The position numbers and the translations under genes are program-made. A stretch of 64,000 nt of DNA from NCBI GenBank assembly GCA_023212725.1, contig JALBYF010000003.1, forward strand, positions 466,533-530,532. Direction: 5' to 3'. Position 1 is the stretch's first letter. Every line of letters begins with the position of its first letter. The notes below the pieces were generated by a model. That model saw nothing but the letters and a program-made list of their open reading frames with translations. It had not been told where the DNA came from and ran no database searches. Source of the stretch: Tranzscheliella williamsii. Taxonomy: Eukaryota > Basidiomycota > Ustilaginomycetes > Ustilaginales > Ustilaginaceae. Positions 28,901-39,378 of the stretch are shown piece after piece.

Positions 28901-31345
28901 TTCCAGCATCTGCCGTTCAAGCTCTTCGTCTTCTTGTGCTTGATCGTCCCCCTTGATGGAAAATTCAACATCGTTGAGGTCAGGATCGGTTGTGCTGGAC
29001 TGAGTAGATGAAGTGACCCTCGGACGCATGCCTCGACGAGGCCGTGCTGGCCTGTCCGCTACGCCTTCTTCAGGTGACGGACTAGAACCCCTGGGTAGAG
29101 CATCCTGCTCAGCGGGTGATCCGACGGAAGACATTTCTTTTGAGCTAGCGCTCATTCTGCCTGCCGTTGTCGAATATATCTCTGATTTCCGAAGGGTGGG
29201 GTTTTCACTGTCATTTCCATCATACACCACCCCATATTCGTCGTCATCTGTCTCCGGTGCTTGCTGGGAAGTATCACTGTCCGAGGTTACGTCACTGAGC
29301 TCGGCATCTTGTTCCTGCTCATCGCTGTCGTACAGAGTGCGCTCGCTCCTGCTGTCATCGCCGCTGTCAGCTCGGGCCATTTCTTCACGTTGTTTGCGAA
29401 GCAAGGCCGTGCTCTGCTCCAGGATGGCGTTGAGTTGCTCTTTGTCCAGCTTCTGTTTTTCGGCCTTTTCAGCAGCTGCTTTTTGTGCGCGAATAATGTT
29501 GACTGCCAAGCGCCATTGCTTCGCCACTTCTCTCGCTGTCCACTTGGCAAGAGCTCGTATCCGCTTTTCTTCGGCCTTCCTCTCCCGTTCTGAAGACCCT
29601 GACTGTCTTTCCCAATACTGCGCAACCATTCGTGCAATTTTTTTGGCGATCTGTTGTCTGCTCCTGGCGGTTTGTCGCATCGACTGATAGCCTGTTGCAA
29701 CCGAGTCAAGCAGACGGTCATAATGCGTCTTTTTACGCAGACTGTTGGGTGCTGCTTGACGAGCAGTCCGCGAGAGACTGCCTTCCGTCAGAAGACCGTT
29801 GCGCCTGCCCTTGTCAATGTTGAGATATGAAGAAAGCTCTGATTGCTCCGAACTTATCGCAGGCCCTTCAGTATCGTCATAGAGGAGATTGAATGACTTC
29901 CAGTAAGACTCAAGGTCCCCACCGAAACGGCTCGGTGCGCATATTTGATGCGGAGCGAGGATGTGAAAAGGCGGCGGTTCGGTCGGTAGCGGTCTTGGCA
30001 TGTGACGTAAGATAAAGTCGTCAAGACTTTCCACCTTCTTGCTCTTCTTTCGCTGCCGTATAGGTTTGGACGTGGTGGTTTGGTCAGCCTGGTCAAGGGT
30101 CTTCCCTTTACGTGACGTAGGCGCCGGCGATTTTTTGAAGGATCTCGAGCCTGTAACCTCAGCCTCATCCTCAACACTGCCATCGGTACTGCTACCTTCT
30201 CCTTCGAGACCTGTAGTCTTCTTTACGCCGTTGTTGCGTGGTGAATCGACAATGCTCAAGGAACGTCTGTTGCGCTTGCGGGAGGCATCCCGACTCGATT
30301 GGCTGACAAGAGGGGATGGAGGTGCTGTTCGCTTCAGCGACAGACTTTCGAGTCGAGCGTTAACCCGTCTTCGAGTGACTCTGCCCGACGTGGATGAGGC
30401 AGAATTGTGATCCGGATCCAAGCTGAAACGGAGATCATGAGCTTGTTTGAACGTTGTGAAAACGTCGCTCTGATCCTGACGTGCGACGTCAGGATCATAG
30501 CCAACCATGGTGACAAATTTAGTCAAATGAAAGAGCTCGCGCACGAGCATATCGTGATCATCATGGACATCTTCCAATTCGGACTGTGCTAAGGCAATTT
30601 TCTCGATTCTCCGCTTCGCAAGCACCTCCAGGAAAGGTGAACGCGCAGTTGCAGGAGTGATAGGAGGCTTGTTGCGGACAGGTGGTAAGATTGGCACGAG
30701 CTCACTTGGGGATGAGTCTTCGGGTGGCTCGCTGGTTGAGGCGGACGTGCTTCGCGACTTGTCCCTATCTGGCTGGTTAGAGAGTTCACTTATCGGTATA
30801 GTCATATCGATTGAAGGTGATGAGTTAAGATTTGGCTTTCTGGAGCCTAACGTTGTTGCCAACGAGAGATTTTTCGGTATCTCCGTTTCGGTTCGGCGAT
30901 GAAGTTCGCTTTGATCTGTCTCGAAATATTGCATGTCAGCGCTCTCGTCTTCAGAGACTGGACTGCGTCGATTACTGATTCCGTTTCCATTTGAGTGACT
31001 CAGACTCCTCCGGGCTCGTAGCGAACGTGGCCGACGACTTGCGTCTGATACATCGCCATCTCTGTCGCTAGGAGCGTCTCTTTCCTCACTGATCCTGAAA
31101 GCTGGGCCTGGGCTGGAGAATGCGAGCTCGGCACCCGATTTCCTCTTCTTTTGACGAGGCTTCAATTCTGTAGCGGGGTCTTCGATGTGGGGCCGCGCTT
31201 CGGAGTCTATGGTTCGAGTGTCGGCTTGCAGCCTGGAAGGGCCAGCCTCAGAGGAAGCATGCCTTTCCCCATTGCAGCTGTGATCTCCGTCTACAGTGCC
31301 GGCATGTTGTGAAGCAATTTGCCGAGGAGACTCGCCCGAGTACAT
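25967..31345 (-). CDS. SWR1: Swr1, catalytic ATPase of the SWR1 chromatin remodeller
   Basis: A single-exon protein of 1792 residues. Swr1 exchanges H2A-H2B for H2A.Z-H2B at promoters, in the nucleus, within a large complex. Residues 1-540 are disordered and charged. An HSA-type helix (about 540-650, rich in RQQIAKKIARMVAQYWE-like sequence) should bind actin and Arp4. After an acidic region, the SNF2 ATPase starts near 955 with LRPYQQIGFEWLASLY; Walker A is DEMGLGKT near 980 and the DEAH box near 1083. The long insertion typical of the INO80/SWR1 class separates it from the helicase C lobe at about 1510-1640, with LIFTQMTRVLDILE and the arginine-finger motif DRAHRIGQ. The sequence around the ATPase is closest to yeast Swr1 rather than Ino80 (for example GVWGPHLVVAPTSVMLNWEV). 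The tail is acidic. The start is the first ATG of the frame. Confidence 0.96.
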   Translation of the reverse strand: MYSGESPRQIASQHAGTVDGDHSCNGERHASSEAGPSRLQADTRTIDSEARPHIEDPATELKPRQKKRKSGAELAFSSPGPAFRISEERDAPSDRDGDVSDASRRPRSLRARRSLSHSNGNGISNRRSPVSEDESADMQYFETDQSELHRRTETEIPKNLSLATTLGSRKPNLNSSPSIDMTIPISELSNQPDRDKSRSTSASTSEPPEDSSPSELVPILPPVRNKPPITPATARSPFLEVLAKRRIEKIALAQSELEDVHDDHDMLVRELFHLTKFVTMVGYDPDVARQDQSDVFTTFKQAHDLRFSLDPDHNSASSTSGRVTRRRVNARLESLSLKRTAPPSPLVSQSSRDASRKRNRRSLSIVDSPRNNGVKKTTGLEGEGSSTDGSVEDEAEVTGSRSFKKSPAPTSRKGKTLDQADQTTTSKPIRQRKKSKKVESLDDFILRHMPRPLPTEPPPFHILAPHQICAPSRFGGDLESYWKSFNLLYDDTEGPAISSEQSELSSYLNIDKGRRNGLLTEGSLSRTARQAAPNSLRKKTHYDRLLDSVATGYQSMRQTARSRQQIAKKIARMVAQYWERQSGSSERERKAEEKRIRALAKWTAREVAKQWRLAVNIIRAQKAAAEKAEKQKLDKEQLNAILEQSTALLRKQREEMARADSGDDSRSERTLYDSDEQEQDAELSDVTSDSDTSQQAPETDDDEYGVVYDGNDSENPTLRKSEIYSTTAGRMSASSKEMSSVGSPAEQDALPRGSSPSPEEGVADRPARPRRGMRPRVTSSTQSSTTDPDLNDVEFSIKGDDQAQEDEELERQMLEDDQDDDSEDAGLAADADIPIEELLKRYGYGQDEAAVGEGEDEQKDTETDVGTRAQGYADAVVSTSDGDLHSESHANDVTTASPFTPAHNEEDPPVGDQSDTDSAATSGRRSNRRSITRASSIVASDRTTAKSRQPFLLRGQLRPYQQIGFEWLASLYANNVNGILADEMGLGKTIQTISVLAHLACDKGVWGPHLVVAPTSVMLNWEVEFKKFLPGFKILSYYGNQRERKEKRVGWNTENSFNVCITSYQLVLADQHIFRRKPWVYLVLDEAHHIKNFRSQRWQTLLGFNSQRRLLLTGTPLQNNLMDLWSLMYFLMPHGVADLPGGGAFANMKDFQEWFSNPLDKAIEGGESMSEETRAMVVKLHTVLRPYLLRRLKSEVEKELPSKYEHVITCRLSKRQRFLYNDFMSRAKTRESLASGNYLSIINCLMQLRKVCNHPDLFEVRPIVTSFAMQRAAVADFEIKDLLVRRMLLQEDGRAKVDLDVTNFRITGDEETLTAIESRSLRKLNASKKLPYFGEAIPTLPDLDTWSLENFAATRQERNKIVSMEKWNHSAYINQYRCTKRPIYGSGLLSLLRQAGESQRLLPLECFENDRKNYLNRCDSVLRPIKSYALRREEMQPLIDRFAFATPRAVAVDMPRWALAGLEPYQCPAIVRPEFDILHPVAVKLHIAFPDASLLQFDCGKLQQLDILMRRLKEGGHRILIFTQMTRVLDILESFLNFHGYRYLRLDGATKVEQRQALTEKFNRDLRISAFILSTRSGGLGINLTGADTVLFYDLDWNAAIEAQCMDRAHRIGQTRDVHIYRFVTEHTIEENMLRKANQKRLLDSVVIQEGEFNTESMTKRIDWRDMLDEGGRLGDVEVAATEAAEGSGRDVEKAFLDAEDEEDRQAALAARQEMFVDDSDFAEQQTSGARAQPQESNSRDDTGTPVPVEPGALSNAPATAPEEGDQEEDDEGGLIDEYMLEFVRWDWDHFA

Positions 31346-32435
31346 GGAGTATGGCCCAGTTTGAACCTTGAGTTGCCTCGAGCGAGCTCTGGCTGGTCGA
31401 AAAAACGGATCTGATAGACGATTGGCGCTCGCTGACTATGGGACTTGCTGTGTGGTAGAAAGATCAGATTTGTGGTGGCGCATCGGCTCGTTGATTGTAT
31501 CGGCTGGATGCAAAGGAAAGTAGCTGCAGCTTCCTACTGCGCAACACCAACGCTCAAAGAAGGGCTGTGAATCAGGCGATTGAAGTCTAGACGCAGTGGA
31601 ACAATCGAGCTTTCGGGAAGGCCGGGAGCGGTGCTGGATGACGTGAGAATCGATGCGACTAAGCTAGTCATGTACAGCCTTTGCTGTAGTCTGCAGCTTC
31701 TGTGGTGCAAGCAAAAGGCGATAGGCTGCCCGAACAAGTTTGAGCGAGAGCAGCACAGCTCAAGGCACCGGATAGGTGGGAGTCGAAGAAGCGACAATTG
31801 TCTCAGTAGTCAAGAACGGCTGGTGAATAAGTAGCGGGACGAGCGAGGACAGAGTTGTTGAAGCCAAGACAAGATCAGGCAGTGGTGGTGTAGTACATAG
31901 AGCGCCGGGGATGTCGTCCTGATCAGCGTCAACAACCGGAAGGTTAGAGCCATGAACCCGTCCTGTCTTGTCATACTCAATAATAATCGACGGTATCCAA
32001 TAGACAACTTTAGCGTGAATTGCCCATCAGTACAACTCTGTTGATTGTATCAAATAAGGATACGTTAAACATGTAATCCAGCGTTTCCCGCCTATGTGTC
32101 GTGAACGTCTATTTACATAGCCTTTTTTCGCCCACAATTTCTAGCTAATTAAATAAGCTTTTCTTTAGCACATTTTTTGTGCTGTTAATGCATGCCCGGT
32201 GGATGTGGAGCTCGTGATTCAAGACTAATACCGCTTACCGCTTGGACCAGCAGCAATGTTGACAGCCGTCCTTCGAGACCAACATCGAATCTCCTTCGAA
32301 CTATAGATGCGCCATTACAGCGCCATCGCAACGCATGCACCAAACCAGTCCTCTACTCCTTCACCTTCTTCCGACGCCAAAATAGATATAACGCCGCCAA
32401 CGCTTATTTCACGACAAAGCAGAAACATTACCAAG
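31346..32435. other. Divergent region SWR1 / Dabb gene, with an AT-rich core
   Basis: No gene is recognised. About 32030-32200 is clearly AT-rich compared with the rest of the window and includes a short inverted repeat (32167-32183, AGCACA/TGTGCT around a T-run). It could be a promoter core, a replication origin or simply an unconstrained spacer. Confidence 0.5.
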
Positions 32436-32923
32436 ATGCCATTGGTGCACATTGTTTTAGTGAAGGTCAAAGAGTCCGTTCTCTCCAACGGCTTCGATGA
32501 ATTCAAGCAGCGGTGTGAAACTCTCAAGGGCCTGCAGATCACATCCCAAAAAGTCAAGGAGCTCAAATGGGGCCCCCCTGCATACCTGGGGCGCAATGAA
32601 GGCTACAATTGGGGTAAGTGCTTTCGTGCAGCTTGTCCCTAGGATGCCAAACAGCTGACGTCGCAAACTTCTCTCTCCTTTCCTGCATACTCTCTTTTGC
32701 TTGTTCGACAGGCCTTTACTCGACTTTTGCCAACCGCGAAGATTACGAGGCCTACCGTGATGATGCAGACCACAAGAAGTATGTCTTTGCTGTTCTATCT
32801 GCTGTAACTGATCTGACCTCTTTCTTTCGCTCCTGGCTCTCTGTTTGAACTGCCCCTAGCTTCTCCAAAACGGTCCTCCTTCCTAACTGCGATGCTATCC
32901 TTGCCTACGACTTCGACGTGTGA
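32436..32923 (+). CDS. Stress-responsive A/B-barrel (Dabb) domain protein
   Basis: Three exons, 32436-32613, 32712-32778 and 32860-32923, give 102 residues, the normal length of a single Dabb domain (PF07876). It begins MPLVHIVLVKVKESV, matching the family's H-x-V-x-F/V-K first strand; exon 2 carries YSTFANREDYEAYRDDADHK, matching the F-x-s-x-e-x-l-x-x-Y-x-x-h-p-x-H motif; exon 3 ends AILAYDFDV. Such proteins form dimeric ferredoxin-like barrels; some are stress-induced, others act in polyketide or aromatic metabolism, so the function here is open. The frame is open upstream to 32307, which would add 43 residues; I prefer 32436 because the domain normally starts at its first strand. All introns have GTAAGT/GTATGT donors. 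Confidence 0.85.
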
Positions 32924-33641
32924 CCTGCTGTTCTACAGCAGGAAACATACGTTCTCTCCTTCAAATACCGTCCCTCGCCGAGCATTCTGAACACTATGAA
33001 CACTAAGATCACATAAACACGGCAGGAACCGACAGACACATTTACGGACGGGCCGACGAACGCAGCCGTCGAGCTTGGCTGCAGGTTATTCCCCAGCGCT
33101 GTAATTTCTGCATCGCGGTCACATCGGGTACTGAAATAAGCTTTCCTCTCTGTCAAACTGTCACATTGCTGTGCTCGGCATTCCCAGCCGACTTGCCAGA
33201 GAGGGGAAGCTTCGTTGTCATCTGTTGGACGCATATTCCCATGCCCATCATGCTGCCGAGGGCCCACAAAGACATTCCCACGCTCTGCGATCAAGTAAAA
33301 TGGAAACTTGACTCTGATTTCTTTTTGATCGCGCTGGCGCAGTACTCGCATCGCCACCAGTCTTTGTAGAGGCAAGAACAAGGCGGCCGAAGCATCCCAG
33401 CAACACCTGCGTGCTACACGGTCACAGATCTGGTCACAAGCATGAGCATTTTGATGCGTGTGTGATGGAAAGAGATAAAAGAGACGTCCTCGCCAGTGAG
33501 CATACCTGGGACGTGGGTCTGACCCTCTGTCTCTGTGCGTTTACGTATCTAAAGCCTTGCCAGCATCGGCGGTCGACATCTCACTTAGTTTTCCTTCATC
33601 ACAGCATTGGCCGAGTGGCGTCCAGCTCATATACTGCATCG
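32924..33641. other. Upstream region of the Zn2Cys6 gene
   Basis: No gene is recognised. It contains the 3' flank of the Dabb gene and the promoter of the regulator that starts at 33642. Confidence 0.5.
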
Positions 33642-36448
33642 ATGGCGGGTACCAAGTGTACGAAGGGCAGAGCGAAACAAGCCACCGCCACCAGAAGAGA
33701 GCGCTCCCTTCGGGCTTGCACGCGATGCAGACAGCGCAAGCAGAGGTGCGACAATGCTCTTCCACATTGCGGGAATTGTATCAAAGGCAACGTTGCCTGC
33801 GAAGCTTTTCCGATCAACATCGTATCTCGCGAGAACTTGCTTCAGTCTGTAGCTTCGTCATTGGCGGTGCTCATTTACGGTGCTTGCTGACCCGTATTTG
33901 GACATCCCCCCTCCAGGCTCTATGACCAGCTGCAGGATAGCAACAAGAGAAGCAGCTGCCTTGAGGACGAGCTCGCCGAGGTAACGGCCGCCTTGCCTTC
34001 GCCAATTCACTTGCTGACTTCTGCACTGCTCGAACACGTGAGTCTCATACGCCAAATCAAAGATACAACAGAGCTGCTTGAGCTGAACTGGACAATGCCA
34101 CATGCGTATCGATCTTTGAGACGGCCACCGAGCTTACAAGCAGCAACAGAGCTATTTCAGGGCTCCCGACCGCGTGAGCACTATCATTCCTCATCAAACA
34201 TTGTCTTGGTGAGCCTGCAGTTGCTAACAAGGGCGCTTCCGATTCACGCAGCTCCGCTCTTCAGCCTGAAGATCCGCATGGCGAACGCTGTAGTGTCTCG
34301 GAGCCATTCAGGCTGCGCTTTGAGAAAATATGTCTCTCTGCCGACGAGCATGCACCTTTTTCTGCCACTAGCCGCAGCTTAGAAACCTCCATCAAGAGCA
34401 AAGTGGATCCCCGCAGCGAGACGCCAGTTACAAGAGATATTGTCAGCCGGGTCCTGCACTTCATCTCCTCTGCCTTCCCTGTGATTTTTCCAGCGGTATT
34501 ATCAGCTGTTGCTCCCGTGGGCACGGTCTGTAACAACAGCAAGGCCATAGCAAATATAAGTCCTCCGACATCGTACGTTACGTTGGTGCAAATTTTCTGG
34601 CAAATGTATGACCATCTTTTCATCGCCACGTTGACAGACCTCTAAAAGAAATCTTCGAGCTTCTTGACCCGGCTGGAGTCCATGTGTTCTTTACACAGCA
34701 GAACAAAATGAGCACATACAACATTGCTAAGACCAAAGAGCTGGCTCAACTTCTCTTCGAGTCGGACAGCCTAACAAGAACCACAGCAATGCTGCTCCTT
34801 GCGATACATGCACTCAGAAGCTGCAAGCTTGAGGAGCTCTCGCGGATCGATGTACTCGCTGGGTATTTCTGTTGGCGCTGGAAACAGACTGAAACCGGCC
34901 CGAATGACGACTTGCCGACCCAGGTATGGCCCTTCCTCCACAAGCAGGGTCGCGAAACGCCGGGATGCTATGCTAACAAGATGAATTGTGCTATGGCAGG
35001 AGAGGTGTCTCCAAGCATGCCAGTGGCTTCACTTGCGTGAGTGAGGCCCTTTCTAGTAAAACTTGAAGGCAAGGAAGCATACTAACCTCGTTAGCGACGA
35101 AGAGATTGCGTTGCTCACGGAGACCATAAATCCTTTCGTTGAGGGTACAAGCCATCTCAACGAGGCAAAAGTCGGAGGCGAGGAAGATATATTGACGTTG
35201 CTGCGGCATGTAACGCTCCTAGAATACCACCTTCGGCAAGCTATAATTGCCTTGGTCGACCATCATCCTTCATCCCGTACTCAGTCTGCTCAAGAAGAGC
35301 ATGTCTGGTCATTGGTGGCCCGAATCATAGAAATAACAGACGCTCTCGAAGGCCGCGGCAATCGCGGTCGTCTCGGATCCTCACAAGAGGAGCTAACCAG
35401 GAACAAATTGACAAAGATCAAGCTGCAAACTGATCTACATGCGGTTTTTCCTCGGCTGCTATACCTGCATCTGCCCGCGGAGAAGGACAGAAGCCGATGG
35501 TACGGAAGAGCGATCCCAATGGCTGCCAACGCGTTCTCGTTTTATCATGCCGCATGGCTCCATCATAGCTGGCTTGGGGACCATATACTAGACGCTCTTC
35601 ATTTTAACGAACTTTTGTGCAGGTAAGTACAAGAGATTGTGCTCGTTGTTATTCGCCGAGAACGGGTGAGCAGCGGCCTGATTCGTTGTTTCACAAAGCT
35701 TCTCCCATGCGGTGCAGATGGGCGCTGGAAGTTTCCTGCAACCATCCGATCTCGCCGGTGTCTGTCATCTAGCTGTCGATATGGCGCAAAGGATGGTGAG
35801 CATCAGTACACTGGTCACTCTTTGTCTTGGCCAGCCCGCTATCTTTGGTCCTGACGCTGTATGCGTATTCTCTTTTGTAAGATGGATAAATGGAGACTTG
35901 GAAGATTCGGCATTCAGGCAGCATTACCTCCGTTATACCGCTGTCGAGATGGTTTTCTGAGCAATATCAGTTCGCCATGGCCTTCGGTGTCACCGAAGGC
36001 AACCTCAACTCCGGAGCTAACGACGGGGGCCACTACTCCCGATATGTTCAGTTTCAGTGCGGTTGCGTCGCTAGCTGGGCAAGATACAAAGGCTGAGTGG
36101 CATCATTGTCACCAACAGAAGGTCTGGGAGCAGGGTCAGGCGCTCGATCACAGCGCCGCCACATCCTATTCTGTAGGGCAGTTCTTCAACCCTTCAGCGT
36201 GCAGCTCTGCTCTAGGTACCGTAACCACCCATTCAAGTGTAGCAGACTGGAACAGCCACAATATGCTGCTCCGGGCTGACTTCGTTCCGGCGCCAGTACA
36301 GAACGGGTCAAACTCCTGCAGCGCGCCGAATCTTTATAACGGTCCAGAGCAGTGGTCGGGGCACGCTACAGCATACAAACCTATCTTTGTCTATTCCGAC
36401 AACCCTGAAGGAGATAGACAAGATGGATGCGGATACTCAAAGCCATAG
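33642..36448 (+). CDS. Zn2Cys6 transcription factor, seven exons (model)
   Basis: Exon 1 encodes a classic binuclear zinc cluster, CTRCRQRKQRCDNALPHC then GNCIKGNVAC, at about residues 26-53, preceded by basic residues. The splice then leads into a short coiled coil (LYDQLQDSNKRSSCLEDELA), the usual dimerisation element. My model is 33642-33844, 33917-34105, 34252-34572, 34638-35036, 35095-35622, 35699-35876 and 35918-36448, summing to 782 residues in one frame. Branch motifs (CTAAC) precede the acceptors at 34251 and 35094. The middle region, including HLAVDMAQRMVSISTLVTLC near 35760, resembles the fungal transcription-factor homology region. Weak points are the donors GTCTGT (33845) and GTATCG (34106), the 41-base sixth intron, which could instead start at 35859, and a retained GTATGG..CAG stretch at 34924-34999. 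Target genes are unknown. Composition is less GC-rich than neighbours. Confidence 0.72.
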
Positions 36449-36940
36449 GCTTGCGAGCTTTCGCCAGAGTGGTGAAGGGCTAACGTCTCCACGGCAATAT
36501 AAGGCCGCGGTGACGTCCCAACCCAAGCGGACATTTACAAAGAGTTTGGATCGACTGGGCACAATCTAGAAAAAGTATGACCGAGAGAAGAAGGCGTGGT
36601 AGCAATTGCAAGAACATACAAAGTACGACAAGATGGGCCCTGCCGCAAAGTTTCCATACCGAGGTAGAGGCCATCGATGGGTACAAAGGGCATGAGAACG
36701 AGTCAGAGAGGCGCCACTGTATATAGATGAGGCGGTCCCTGAGACGAACAGAGATGTGATCGTGTAAGATAGTGCAGACACGCGATGAAATGAAGTGGTA
36801 ACCCATTCAATCAAGATGAGATCGTGCTCAGCCTGCAGAGCTCCCTTCATTCCAAGCACAAAAGGGGTGGGGGGGTGCGTGTTGGCACTGTCCTAGGCCC
36901 TAGGGAGCCAATGGGACTTTTGAAGCACCTAAAGAGGCGC
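36449..36940. other. Convergent intergenic region, Zn2Cys6 / eIF4A
   Basis: 3' flanks of two convergent genes. No gene is seen. A run of G residues lies at about 36864-36878, just beyond the eIF4A stop. Confidence 0.6.
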
Positions 36941-37046
36941 TTAGATAAGGTCAGCGACGTTGAGAGGCATCTCATCGATCTGGGTCGAGTAGAACTGCTC
37001 AATGTCTCGGAGCATGCGAACATCGTCGGAAGTGACAAAGTTGATG

Positions 37047-37081
<35 letters not shown>

Positions 37082-38416
37082 GATTCGGTGGATGTAGTTC
37101 TCTCGGTTGGAGGGCAGATCGTAGTTGATGACCAGGGAGACCTGCTGGACATCGATACCCCGGGCAAGGAGATCGGTGGTGATAAGAACTCGCGAAGAGC
37201 CGGATCGGAACTCTCGCATGATGACTTCTCGCTGGCCCTGCTCCATGTCACCGTGCATGGCGGAGACGGTGAACTCTCGGGAAGTGAGCTTGTCGGTAAG
37301 CCAGTCGACCTTTCTTCGGGTGTTGCAGAAGATGACGGCCTGGGTAATGGTGACGGTCTCGTAAAGATCGCAAAGGGTGTCAAGCTTCCAGTCCTCCTTC
37401 TCGACGGCAACGTAGAACTGCTTGATACCCTCGAGGGTAAGTTCGTCACGCTTGACAAGAATTCGGATGGGGTCTCGCATGAACTTCTTGGTAACCTCAA
37501 GTACCTCCTGGGGCATAGTAGCGGAGAGGAGGACGACCTGGGTGTCCTGGGGAAGGAGCTGAAAGACCTCGTACATCTGGTCCTTGAAACCTCGGGAGAG
37601 CATCTCATCGGCCTCGTCGAGGCAGAACATCTTGAGCTGCTCGGTCTTGAAGGCTCGACGGTTGATCATGTCGTAAACTCGGCCGGGGGTACCGACAACG
37701 ACCTGAGCACCCTCGTTAAGCTTGGCCATGTCGTCTCGAACGTTGGTGCCGCCGATGCAGGCGTGGCAGTTGATGTTCATGTAGTCGCCGAGGGCGATGA
37801 CGACCTTCTGAATCTGCTGAGCGAGCTCTCGGGTGGGGGCAAGGATGAGGGCCTGGACTGCCTTGATCTCGGGGTCGATTCGCTGAAGAATGGCGATGGA
37901 GAAGGTGGCGGTCTTACCCGTGCCGGACTGAGCCTGGGCGATCACGTCGTGACCCTTGATAACGGGAACAATAGCTCGGGCCTGGATAGCCGAGGGTCGC
38001 TCGAAACCGTAGGCGTAAACACCTCGGAGGAGCTCAGCCTTGAGCTCCATGTTGTCGAAGTTGTCAATGACGGTCTCCCAGTTAGACTCAATCTCGCCAT
38101 CAGCGATCTGAAGGTCGCTGGCATTGCCGGCAGCAGCGGCGGCGGGAGTCTCCTCGGGCCTGATCAAATAAAGTAGCGGTAGCAAAAGAGACGAGGCAAT
38201 GGACAAGACGACGAGAGCGAAAGTCAAAAGGTAAAGGAGATATCGGTGTCAGTGAATTCATTCGTCGTTAGAAAGGTACAGCCAGCGACACTACAAGCGC
38301 TCTAGCCTGCTACCACTAGCTGTATAGACCGTCCATGTGGATGACCCTGCAGACGGCCCGAGCAACGTCGGAAAGTACGGTGGCGGGGCTGGAAAATTGA
38401 CTACCTACTTAGACAT
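36941..38416 (-). CDS. TIF1: Translation initiation factor eIF4A (DEAD-box RNA helicase)
   Basis: Two exons, 38409-38416 (ATG-TCT-AA) and 36941-38159, give 408 residues. The spliced start [14 protein letters not shown] is alanine-rich like other fungal eIF4A N-termini. All DEAD-box motifs are present in order: Q motif (GFERPSAIQ), [38 protein letters not shown] and [10 protein letters not shown]. eIF4A unwinds 5' leader structure within eIF4F in the cytoplasm. The frame also stays open through the intron, giving a hydrophobic false N-terminus ([19 protein letters not shown]); I reject it because it is not conserved and a perfect branch/acceptor ending TTTGATCAG lies just before the conserved start. 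The 249-base intron sits after the eighth coding base. Codon choice is strongly biased, as for a highly expressed gene. Confidence 0.95.
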
Positions 38417-39378
38417 GTTGGGCGGAAAAGGGCAGATAGATCAAGGAGTCGGACTGAAACAAGTCGACGCCTCGAATGAATGTGTTGGTGAACGCTAAGA
38501 AGAAGTTGAAAGGTCGATGCGCCCTTCAACGATAGATGTTTCTTGGTAGTGTGGTAAAGGTGGTTGTTGCAAGATGCAAGTATGATGGAGAGGAGGGGCG
38601 GTAGCAATCTAGATGATGTCTACGACTTGGGCCTCTCGAACGGCTTTGCCCTTCCCAAAAGCGCTAGCTGAATTATCGCCCAGTCAAAGTGAACCATTTG
38701 CGAATTTTTCGTTGCTGAACGATCCTTGTTCGACTCAGCCCAGCTGAAAGAAGAAGTCACCCAGCGCTCTTTTGACTGCACAACTGGAAGAAAAAAGTTT
38801 TCCGTTCTCTTTCGCTACGGTTGTAGTCTTTCCCGAAACCTATAGACCGGAATCCGTTTCCAGAATTATCCTGCCTTTCGCGCCTCCTTTATTTTCGGTA
38901 CCTGGCTTGCCAAAAAAGCTACTAATCGCCTTGAATCAGGTGTAAATATCTATTGAATTTCGTGGTACAAGGAACTACGACACGAGTACTCGTTTTTAAG
39001 TCCATAAGAGATCCATGAACTGGCCAGCAGTTACCCTCATTACAGAAATTAAGTACGTGCTGTATCTTCAACTTCTTACACGTATACAGATCTGAGCGAA
39101 TCAACGACCGGGGATGCGCGATGCAGTAAGTCCGTGTCGATCGGAGATAGATCGGGCGAGCTGCAAGCTGCACTTTGGGCAAGAAGAACTCACCGCACTG
39201 AAAGGACGTCATGTCTGCGCTGAGTCCGTGATGAGCCAAGTGCCATAGCGCTCTTGTAGGATACCAACGCCTCCCTGCCTCTGGCGCCCTGCTTCATATC
39301 GCGTTCTTCTCGAACATTAACAACGAAAGTATCCCTTCTGAGCCAGCGAAACCACGACTACACCCCAGAAGGATCAGC
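38417..39378. other. Divergent promoter region, eIF4A / HEL2
   Basis: A 962-base region between two divergent translation-related genes. The part at about 38700-39060 is less GC-rich, with T- and A-tracts suited to nucleosome-free promoter DNA. No gene is seen. Confidence 0.55.

Noticed and set aside
32307..32435. 43-residue N-terminal extension of the Dabb protein
   Set aside because: The frame is open from an ATG at 32307, but the sequence is not conserved in type and the domain normally begins at MPLVHIV; kept only as an alternative.
33604..33625. tRNA-like string TGGCCGAGTGGC
   Set aside because: It resembles a Leu/Ser tRNA D-arm, but there is no T-arm, acceptor pairing or B-box at the right distance.
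34038..34073. Possible 36-base intron in the Zn2Cys6 gene (GTGAGT..AG)
   Set aside because: Too short to splice, divisible by three and open, and it reads as a helix continuing the coiled-coil region.
34924..34999. Possible intron GTATGG..GGCAG in the Zn2Cys6 gene
   Set aside because: Removing its 76 bases breaks the phase into the next well-supported exon at 35095, so I left it in; it stays a weak point of the model.
38160..38227. Signal-anchor-like N-terminus of the eIF4A frame
   Set aside because: The hydrophobic residues come from the intron; splicing from 38408 to 38160 gives the expected MSKPEE start of a cytosolic protein.
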